This document shows positions 1-5,944 of a DNA stretch of 14,204 bases, in pieces; position 1 is the stretch's first letter; each line of letters opens with the position of its first letter. This stretch comes from an uncultured Chitinophagaceae bacterium (lineage in GTDB: Bacteria > Bacteroidota > Bacteroidia > Chitinophagales > Chitinophagaceae), in assembly GCA_937900675.1 (NCBI GenBank), contig CALCEA010000038.1, positions 1-14,204 of the forward strand, read 5' to 3'. The notes below the pieces were generated by a model, which was not told where the DNA came from, made no database searches, and worked only from the letters and a program-made list of their open reading frames with translations. A program made the position numbers and the translations under genes.

Positions 1-13
1 GTCATCTTTCTTA

Positions 14-298
14 TTATATACTTAAAACACTATTCGTGGTTCCGAATACATTTTGGGTAGCTTCAGAAGCTGGGTCGGTGATCCAGTTCTTCTTATCCAC
101 TAGATATTTAAATTCGTGCTGAGAGTCTTTGGGAAGATTTATATCTATGCTAAAACTTCCATCTTTTTTCTTGGTCATAGCCAAGCCCTTTTTCCATTCT
201 CCATTCAATCCTAAAATCTCCACTTTTTTAGCTTCTACTTCCAAATTGAACTTTACTTTACAATAGTCTTTGGTCTTGAAATATTTTTTCTCGATCAT
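14..298 (-). CDS. Stand-alone glycogen-binding (CBM48/isoamylase early-set-like) protein
   Basis: A 94-residue cytoplasmic protein made of a single immunoglobulin-like carbohydrate-binding module of the AMPK-beta/CBM48 type. No signal peptide or catalytic domain is visible. By alignment from memory to the AMPK beta glycogen-binding domain, the residues that contact glucan are present: W35 (in GEWKK), K64 (FKYLVD), W72 (KNWITDP) and N89 (GTTNSV). The module fills the whole chain. Such small proteins occur in Bacteroidota and probably bind glycogen or another alpha-glucan, perhaps targeting a partner enzyme; that role is inferred. The ATG at 298 is the natural start. A terminator-like hairpin lies 60 nt upstream (358-387). 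A downstream minus-strand gene could begin at position 5 (ATG with AAGAAAG before it), but only five bases are visible, so it is not called. Confidence 0.85.
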   Translation of the reverse strand: MIEKKYFKTKDYCKVKFNLEVEAKKVEILGLNGEWKKGLAMTKKKDGSFSIDINLPKDSQHEFKYLVDKKNWITDPASEATQNVFGTTNSVLSI

Positions 299-354
299 AG
301 TTAATGTGTTAATTGTACACTTTATACTGAAAAGTTTAAAAAGTAACCCATAGG

Positions 355-432
355 CACAAAAAAAGAGTCAAGCTAACTTGACTCTTTAAATAATCCATAG
401 CTTTCCCCCAAAAGCTGTTGCAATAATATTCT
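355..432 (-). ncRNA. Candidate short structured RNA or attenuated leader
   Basis: Leftward transcription from the promoter-like pair at 438-468 would give an RNA of about 75 nt. It contains a first hairpin AGCTTT-TGGGGG-AAAGCT (416-399), an AT-rich linker, and the intrinsic terminator at 387-358. Promoter, folded body and terminator in this compact order fit a small RNA. They also fit a leader of the CBM48 gene (ATG at 298) whose transcription is usually stopped early. I recognise no known RNA family. A 20-codon ORF (398-336) overlaps the terminator but has no supporting evidence. Confidence 0.35.
358..387 (-). terminator. Intrinsic terminator on the minus strand, upstream of the CBM48 gene
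   Basis: On the minus strand, an 11-bp perfect stem AAAGAGTCAAG/CTTGACTCTTT (387-377 with 372-362) with loop TTAG is followed by a run of seven T (364-358). This is a textbook Rho-independent terminator for leftward transcription. No protein gene ends here, so it must end a short RNA that starts to its right, or act as an attenuator in the leader of the CBM48 gene. Rightward, the stem is followed by only TTT and is a weaker terminator. Confidence 0.75.
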
Positions 433-437
433 CTTTA

Positions 438-468
438 CAATAGTATAATTAGGTAAATAGTTACCAAA
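438..468 (-). promoter_or_regulatory. Bacteroidota-type promoter, leftward
   Basis: On the minus strand TTTG (468-465) is followed by exactly 19 nt and then TACTATTG (445-438). The Bacteroidota housekeeping consensus is TTTG, about 19 nt, then TAnnTTTG, so this fits with one mismatch in the -7 box. Transcription would start near 432 and meet the terminator at 387-358. Confidence 0.4.
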
Positions 469-492
469 TAGGCACCTTTATAGGTTATTTCT

Positions 493-500
493 TATATTTG
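493..500 (+). promoter_or_regulatory. -7 box for the kelch-like sensor gene
   Basis: TATATTTG matches the Bacteroidota -7 consensus TAnnTTTG exactly and would start transcription near 507, about 60 nt before the ATG at 566. No TTTG/TTG -33 element sits at the usual distance, which suggests a weak or activator-dependent promoter. GGTTA(T/C)TT-type repeats flank the box (483-491, 525-534). Confidence 0.45.
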
Positions 501-565
501 CGTTAGAAATAATCATTATATATTGGTTACTTTCCTATCTAAATTATTGAATATTAATATTTTAT

Positions 566-1960
566 ATGAAAAATTGGTTATTTATTATTTATAGCATTTT
601 AATGTTAGATTTCTCTGGAAATGCTCAATTTATTCCATGTGATACTTTATATAAAGTACCTTATTCACCCCTACTTCAAAAAATAAATGACTTAAAAGGT
701 TATTATGGAGGTGTTATTTTGAATAATACGAATAGAGTTTTGCCCTTGAGTAATTGTTCATTAAGCTCCAATGCTGAAGAAATTTTCAATGATGGGAATC
801 AGATATATATTTTATTGTCTCAGACTGGATTTATATATAAAATGAGCGAACCCCAGGATAGTATGGTGGTTTTCACCAAAATAGATCATACTTATAATTT
901 AAACTACAATATTGATTGTTACAATTTTGCCTACAAGGGTAATATATATAATTATGGAGGTTATGGATTCTGGCAAAAAACTGGTCATTTAAGGAGGTAT
1001 AACTGGGTGGATAAAGAATGGGATATTGTACCAACCAATATTGAAGTAATTCCTGGAGGCTACGAATGGTATTCAAAAAACGAAGGCAAAATGTATGTGC
1101 CTTTTCAAAAAATTGAAAAAAGGTTTTTAAAAGATCCAATTTATAAAAATGGTGAATATGATTTTAAAAGTTATGTATTAGATATTGGCAAAGCAGATTG
1201 GGTACATGTTGGAAATGTTTCCCAAGAGTGTAAAAATCTAATTCTACAACAAGATGGTTATTTATGTCTTAAAATCGATTCTGGTAATTTATTTTTAATT
1301 AATGATGAAACCTATTATTTCAACTATATTAATAATAAAATATATAAATCTAGACAAGCAGATATCAATCAATTTCTTTTAAGAAACTCTCAAAATACAC
1401 CCATTTTTTATCACCAAGGAGTCATCTATATATATAATGTTTCCGAAAAAACATTTAAAACCTGGCAATTAGACTTAAATGATTTTACTGAATTAGATTT
1501 TCCTATTTGGACGATTGATTTTACTACATATTATATAGTATTTGGAATAGTCATTTTATTGGCATTTGCTATTATTGCTTATGCTTTGGTGAAGCGAAAA
1601 ATTAAATCAAGATTACAAAATGCTCAATTAAAAATGCTTAAAACAGATTCTATACAGCAAGCATTTGCAGGTGTTGAGTTGAATTTAATTGAATTATTAT
1701 TAGAAGAAAATAAAAAAGGAAATAAGGTAGAGATTCATCAAATGAATCATGTTTTGGGTATAAAAGATAAAAATATTGGATTACAGAAGAAAGTAAGAAG
1801 TGATGTAATTAATTCTATTAATGACAAGTATCAATTTATTACACAAGCAGACATATTATTAATAAGTAGTGTTAGAAAAGTGGATGACAAAAGATTTTTT
1901 GAATACTTTATTACAGAGAGCGAAGTAAATAATATTCAAAGAATCATCAAATCCAATTAG
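566..1960 (+). CDS. Membrane-anchored sensor: exported kelch-like region, one TM helix, cytoplasmic HTH-like domain
   Basis: A 464-residue protein not recognised by name. Residues 1-20 are a signal peptide (basic KNW, hydrophobic core, cleavage GNA|Q). Residues about 21-315 are exported and beta-rich, with one clear kelch-like repeat near 125-156 (YNYGGYGFW…GHLRRYNW..KEWD), so a beta-propeller sensor domain is likely. A transmembrane helix spans about 320-342, followed by KRKIK facing the cytoplasm. The last ~120 residues hold a short helical linker and a domain with Q…MNHVLGIKDKNIGLQKK.RSDVI.SIN and a late FFEYFI; I have seen this unnamed domain at the C-terminus of other Bacteroidota membrane proteins, where it looks like a DNA-binding helix-turn-helix. 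I infer a one-component transmembrane regulator. No histidine kinase or receiver domain is present. Sampled stretches are 20-27% GC, lower than neighbouring pckA (about 35%). Target genes are unknown. Confidence 0.75.
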   Translation: MKNWLFIIYSILMLDFSGNAQFIPCDTLYKVPYSPLLQKINDLKGYYGGVILNNTNRVLPLSNCSLSSNAEEIFNDGNQIYILLSQTGFIYKMSEPQDSMVVFTKIDHTYNLNYNIDCYNFAYKGNIYNYGGYGFWQKTGHLRRYNWVDKEWDIVPTNIEVIPGGYEWYSKNEGKMYVPFQKIEKRFLKDPIYKNGEYDFKSYVLDIGKADWVHVGNVSQECKNLILQQDGYLCLKIDSGNLFLINDETYYFNYINNKIYKSRQADINQFLLRNSQNTPIFYHQGVIYIYNVSEKTFKTWQLDLNDFTELDFPIWTIDFTTYYIVFGIVILLAFAIIAYALVKRKIKSRLQNAQLKMLKTDSIQQAFAGVELNLIELLLEENKKGNKVEIHQMNHVLGIKDKNIGLQKKVRSDVINSINDKYQFITQADILLISSVRKVDDKRFFEYFITESEVNNIQRIIKSN

Positions 1961-1967
1961 TCATCTA

Positions 1968-3539
1968 CTAAAATAGGGGTGCTGCTGATTTAATAGCATT
2001 GCTTACGCCTGATTCGAATTGCTTGAAATTATTGATAAATAATTGAGCTAAGTCTTTCAGTGCTTTATCATAGGAAGTCGGATCTTTCCAAGTATTTTTG
2101 GGTTGTAATATTTTTTGATCAATCCCATTAATTTGAGAGGGTACTTGAAAATTAAACACTTCAAAATTTTCAAAATCCCCTTTGTTCAAACTACCGTCTA
2201 GTGCAGCTTGAATCATTAATCGAGTATCTTTTAAAGACATTCTATTACCTAATCCATAAGCACCACCAGTCCATCCTGTATTGACTAGCCAAACGGTACA
2301 ATGTTTTGTTTGCATTTTATCACCCAATAAATTCGCATATACATTGGGGTGAAGTGGCATAAATGGCGCACCAAAACAAGCACTAAAAGTGGCTTTTGGA
2401 CTTTTTATTCCTTCTTCGGTTCCGGCAATTTTTGCAGTATATCCACTGATAAATTGATACATCGCTTGCTCGCTATTGAGCTTACTAATAGGAGGCAAGA
2501 CTCCATAAGCATCGCAGGTTAAAAAGAAAATGTTTTTAGGCGCAGAAGCAACACTTGGAATAGCAATATTATGAATATGATGAATAGGATAACTTACTCT
2601 TGTATTTTCAGTGATACTTGCATCATCATAATTCACCTGATGACTGTTGGGGAAAAATTGAATATTCTCTAATAATGCTCCTTTTTTTATGGCTCCAAAA
2701 ATATCTGGTTCGTTCTCTTTATTTAATTTGATGGTTTTGGCATAACAACCTCCTTCGAAATTAAATACTGCAGTATCACTCCAACCGTGCTCGTCATCAC
2801 CAATTAATTTTCTATGAGGATCTGCACTTAAAGTTGTTTTACCTGTTCCGCTTAATCCAAAAAATAAAGCAGTATCTCCCTCTTCTCCTACATTAGCACT
2901 GCAATGCATACTCAAAACCTGATGATGGTGGGGTAATAAATAATTTAAAATGGAGAATACGCCTTTTTTAATTTCACCTGTATAACCAGAACCCCCAATG
3001 ATGATTTCTTTTTTACTAAAACAAATAATGGCAAAATTACTTGCATTGGTTTGATCTATAATAGGATCTGCTAAAAAACTAGGTGCATGTAAAATGGTCC
3101 ACGCTGCTTTGAATGTATCTAATTTATTTGCCGGTACGCCAATAAACATATTGTTTACAAATAAAGCTGCCCAAGGAAGTTCTGTATATACTCTTATTGA
3201 AATTTGATATTCTGGATCTGCACAAGCAAACACATCTCTTATCCAAATTTCTTTTTGTTGATTTAAATGATTTTTAATTTTTTCTCGAAGTGAAGTAAAA
3301 GCCGATTCCTCGATAGGGTGATTAAAACCTCCCCAGTCAATGGTTGTAGCGGTTATTTCCTCTTTAACAAAATACTTATTCTCTGGACTTCTTCCTGTGA
3401 ATTTTCCCGTACTTACACAAAGTGCTCCGGTATCAGAAAGTTTTCCCAAACCAAGATCAATGGTTTGTTGAATTAAATGATCGGAATTATCTTGATAATG
3501 AATAATAGGTTGATCAATGATATAAGTATTTGTATTCAT
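1968..3539 (-). CDS. pckA: Phosphoenolpyruvate carboxykinase (ATP)
   Basis: A 523-residue cytosolic enzyme that converts oxaloacetate and ATP to phosphoenolpyruvate, CO2 and ADP (EC 4.1.1.49), the entry step of gluconeogenesis; in some anaerobic or fermentative relatives it runs in the carboxylating direction. Full length for the ATP-type family. Hallmarks are visible in order: TGRSP with substrate-binding R50, GSGYTGE.KKG with Y186 and metal-binding K192, MHCSAN with metal ligand H212, the P-loop GLSGTGKTT (228-236), the kinase-2 motif IGDDEHGW (246-253) with D248/D249, ENTRVSYP with R314, and NTGWTGGAYG in the C-terminal part. No key residue is missing. Its ATG lies one base after the stop of the DUF4442 gene, so the two are co-transcribed and probably translationally coupled. 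Its 3' end faces the sensor gene with a 7-bp gap and no hairpin. Confidence 0.97.
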   Translation of the reverse strand: MNTNTYIIDQPIIHYQDNSDHLIQQTIDLGLGKLSDTGALCVSTGKFTGRSPENKYFVKEEITATTIDWGGFNHPIEESAFTSLREKIKNHLNQQKEIWIRDVFACADPEYQISIRVYTELPWAALFVNNMFIGVPANKLDTFKAAWTILHAPSFLADPIIDQTNASNFAIICFSKKEIIIGGSGYTGEIKKGVFSILNYLLPHHHQVLSMHCSANVGEEGDTALFFGLSGTGKTTLSADPHRKLIGDDEHGWSDTAVFNFEGGCYAKTIKLNKENEPDIFGAIKKGALLENIQFFPNSHQVNYDDASITENTRVSYPIHHIHNIAIPSVASAPKNIFFLTCDAYGVLPPISKLNSEQAMYQFISGYTAKIAGTEEGIKSPKATFSACFGAPFMPLHPNVYANLLGDKMQTKHCTVWLVNTGWTGGAYGLGNRMSLKDTRLMIQAALDGSLNKGDFENFEVFNFQVPSQINGIDQKILQPKNTWKDPTSYDKALKDLAQLFINNFKQFESGVSNAIKSAAPLF

Positions 3540-3540
3540 T

Positions 3541-4026
3541 TTATTTTTTTGCTTTCACACTCCAGGTAATATTAAAAATGGCAACTATTTCATTCTGCTC
3601 ATTCTTTCCAGTAGAAGTGCATATAAAATTTTTTGCTTCACCATCTTGAATGGATTGATTGATTTGTTCTTGAATTTTTTCCCCCTCTTCGCAAGTAAAT
3701 AAAATAACTCCAGTAGCTTTTTTTACAAATTCCACTTCCATTTTAATAACCAACATACTAATGGCCGGCTGTCTTTTATATACTTGTCCAAACACGAGCA
3801 TGCCACTAGCCATTTCTGCAGCCATGGCTTCCACAGCAAAATACATTGATCTAAACGGATTTTGCGTCCACCAGTTATGTTTTACGCGAACCACAGATTT
3901 CGCCTCAGTAAATTCATGTATGGAAAGTCCAGCAAAAAATGCAGCTGGTAGCTTACTCAATAAAAAGAATTTAAACTGAATGGGGTTGGTGATAATTTTC
4001 TTGAAACGGTCAAAATGTTTATTCAT
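3541..4026 (-). CDS. DUF4442 hotdog-fold (thioesterase-like) protein
   Basis: A 161-residue soluble protein of the DUF4442 family, which has a hotdog fold like acyl-CoA thioesterases and the PaaI group. Family signatures are SKLPAAFFAGL (24-34), the HNWWTQNPFRSMYFAVEAMAAEM core (50-72) and a beta-rich second half ending in FNITWSVKAKK. The core helix carries E66 and E71, where hotdog thioesterases often carry an acidic catalytic residue; no substrate is known, so activity is inferred only. Length is normal for the family. It is the first gene of a two-gene operon with pckA; this pairing has no obvious biochemical logic and may reflect shared expression. A weak leftward -7-like box (TAATTTTA, 4051-4044) lies just before the ATG. 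Confidence 0.85.
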   Translation of the reverse strand: MNKHFDRFKKIITNPIQFKFFLLSKLPAAFFAGLSIHEFTEAKSVVRVKHNWWTQNPFRSMYFAVEAMAAEMASGMLVFGQVYKRQPAISMLVIKMEVEFVKKATGVILFTCEEGEKIQEQINQSIQDGEAKNFICTSTGKNEQNEIVAIFNITWSVKAKK

Positions 4027-4096
4027 AATTATTTCTTACCCTATAAAATTACTAATAAGGACTTATAAGAAACATAATCTTCAACCCCTTTTTCAA

Positions 4097-4104
4097 TGTA
4101 TTTG
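4097..4104 (+). promoter_or_regulatory. Near-consensus -7 box for the symporter gene
   Basis: TGTATTTG differs from TAnnTTTG at one position and lies about 50 nt before the ATG at 4155. No -33 TTG is seen at the proper distance. It is the best rightward candidate in the 128-bp divergent intergenic region. Confidence 0.3.
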
Positions 4105-4154
4105 CACTTAAATTCCTTTATAACCCTTATTTTTAAGAACCAAACTCAACGATT

Positions 4155-5861
4155 ATGTCACAAGGATTACAAACCTATGATTACTTAGTATTTGTCTTGT
4201 ATTTTGTATTAATTGCCAGCTATGGTTTTTGGATATACAAGAGAAAGCAAACAGTGAATGCCAATACACAGGATTTCTTTTTAGCAGAAGGTCAATTAAC
4301 ATGGTGGGCCATTGGTGCCTCATTAATTGCTTCTAATATTTCTGCGGAACAGTTTATTGGGATGAGTGGTAATGGGTTTAGATTGGGCTTAGCTATATCA
4401 GCATACGAGTGGTTGGCGGCAATATCTTTGGTGGTGGTCGCGGTATTCTTTATGCCAGTGTATTTAAAGAACAGAATTTATACCATGCCACAGTTTTTAA
4501 AAACAAGGTATAATGAAACAGTAGCTATGATCATGGCCATCTTTTGGCTGTTCTTATACATATTTGTAAACCTTACTTCTATATTATATCTAGGTGCAAT
4601 CGCCATTAATAATTTAACAGGTGGTGCCAATTTTCATTTAATCATGATTGGGCTAGCCATTTTTGCATTGTTTATCACATTGGGCGGAATGAAAGTGATT
4701 GGATATACGGATGTAATACAAGTATTGGTTTTAACCATCGGCGGTTTAATTACTTCTTATATAGCATTAACGGTAGTGGCAGAAAAATTTGGATACGGTC
4801 ATAATGCTTTAGCAGGTTTGCAACATTTAGTAAAAGCAGCTCCTGATCATTTCAATATGATATTTGATAAGCCTACTGCTACTTCTACCCAAAAACAAAT
4901 TGAAGATTATTCTAGTTTACCTGGTATTGCAATGATGCTAGCAGGTATGTGGGTAGCCAATTTAAATTATTGGGGATGTAATCAATATATCACTCAGAGA
5001 GCATTAGGCGCTGATTTAAAAACTGCAAGAACAGGTATTTTATTTGCAGCATTTTTAAAATTAATGATGCCATTATTAGTTGTGGTGCCAGGTATTGCTG
5101 CATATGTATTGTATCAAAATGGGGCATTGCAAGAACAAATGATGTCAGGCGGCGTATTGAATCAGGACAATGCATATTCCTCTGTGGTTAGCTTTTTGCC
5201 AACTGGATTAAAAGGTTTATCAATGGCTGCTTTAACTGCTGCAATTGTTGCTTCTTTAGCAGGGAAGGCGAATAGCATCTCAACAATTTATTCTTTAGAC
5301 ATTTATAAGAAATATATCAATAAAGATGCGAGTGATACCAAAACGGTTTCTACTGGTCGTATCATGATTATTGTTTCTTTAATTATTGCTATCATTATTA
5401 ACTGGAATGACACTTTAGGTATTGGGGGAAAGGGCGGTTTTGAATTTATTCAAAAGTATACTGGTTATATCTCTCCTGCGATTTTCCCTGTTTTCTTATT
5501 AGGATTTTTCTGGAAAAAGACAACTTCAAGGGCTGCCATTTCTGGAATTATTGTAGGTGTTATTTTATCTGTTTTATTTGACAAGTTCTTGCCAAATATG
5601 TTAGGACACGAGACTATTTTATATACAGCTTATCCAACAGCTTCTGGAAGTTTTGAAATTCCTTATTTGATTCAAATGGGCTGGGTGTTTTTCTTTACTA
5701 CCTTATTAATTATACTAGTAAGTTTATTAGATGTTAAAGGCCAAACACATTCAAACGACTTGATAGAAGACCAAACAAAGTACCAATTATCAAAAGCAAG
5801 TATTGCGATGATTGTAATTGTATTAGGCTTTGTAATGGCCATGTATATTAGGTTCTGGTAA
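4155..5861 (+). CDS. Sodium/sugar symporter, SSS family (vSGLT-like)
   Basis: A 568-residue inner-membrane protein with about 14 hydrophobic helices, including a final helix at about 546-565. It closely follows vSGLT, the sodium/galactose symporter of Vibrio. By alignment from memory, the galactose contacts are kept: Q66 (vSGLT Q69, in SAEQFIGMSG), E85 (E88, in AYEW), N269 and Y272 (N260, Y263, in VANLNYWG), K302 (K294, in AAFLKL) and Q433 (Q428, in FIQKYTG). The vSGLT S91 position is A88. At the Na+ site in helix 8 the Ser-Ser pair reads A366-S367 (IVASLAGKANSIST), which keeps the more important second Ser. A hexose substrate is therefore likely, although the exact sugar cannot be read. It is divergent from the DUF4442-pckA operon and followed by a strong terminator (5873-5904). 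Confidence 0.93.
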   Translation: MSQGLQTYDYLVFVLYFVLIASYGFWIYKRKQTVNANTQDFFLAEGQLTWWAIGASLIASNISAEQFIGMSGNGFRLGLAISAYEWLAAISLVVVAVFFMPVYLKNRIYTMPQFLKTRYNETVAMIMAIFWLFLYIFVNLTSILYLGAIAINNLTGGANFHLIMIGLAIFALFITLGGMKVIGYTDVIQVLVLTIGGLITSYIALTVVAEKFGYGHNALAGLQHLVKAAPDHFNMIFDKPTATSTQKQIEDYSSLPGIAMMLAGMWVANLNYWGCNQYITQRALGADLKTARTGILFAAFLKLMMPLLVVVPGIAAYVLYQNGALQEQMMSGGVLNQDNAYSSVVSFLPTGLKGLSMAALTAAIVASLAGKANSISTIYSLDIYKKYINKDASDTKTVSTGRIMIIVSLIIAIIINWNDTLGIGGKGGFEFIQKYTGYISPAIFPVFLLGFFWKKTTSRAAISGIIVGVILSVLFDKFLPNMLGHETILYTAYPTASGSFEIPYLIQMGWVFFFTTLLIILVSLLDVKGQTHSNDLIEDQTKYQLSKASIAMIVIVLGFVMAMYIRFW

Positions 5862-5872
5862 TCAATAAATAA

Positions 5873-5904
5873 AAAATGGAGTTCCTTCGGAGACTCCATT
5901 TTGA
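5873..5904 (+). terminator. Rho-independent terminator of the symporter gene
   Basis: Stem AAAATGGAGT/ACTCCATTTT (5873-5882 with 5893-5902) is capped by an imperfect inner stem and a C-TTCG-G tetraloop (5885-5890), then TTGAATATTTTT. It begins 11 nt after the symporter stop codon. Confidence 0.85.
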
Positions 5905-5910
5905 ATATTT

Positions 5911-5943
5911 TTAAAAGAGTCTCCTAAAGGGGGACTCTTTTAA
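5911..5943 (-). terminator. Terminator of the YVTN/phosphoesterase gene, probably bidirectional
   Basis: Stem TTAAAAGAGTC/GACTCTTTTAA (5911-5921 with 5933-5943), extended by TCC/GGG pairs around a TAAAG loop. It begins directly after the stop codon of the leftward gene (5947-5945). T-rich stretches follow on both strands, so it may also back up the symporter terminator. Confidence 0.8.
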
Positions 5944-5944
5944 T

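Noticed and set aside
336..398. 20-codon leftward ORF (MDYLKSQ…) with G-rich sequence before its ATG
   Set aside because: It overlaps the intrinsic terminator almost completely and its content is explained by the hairpin and T-run; no independent coding evidence.
3761..3979. Rightward open frame inside the DUF4442 gene
   Set aside because: Lies wholly antisense to a recognised family member and encodes no recognisable domain.
4062..4069. CTTATAAG palindrome in the symporter/DUF4442 divergent region
   Set aside because: An 8-bp AT-rich palindrome is expected by chance at this composition, and no second copy is nearby.
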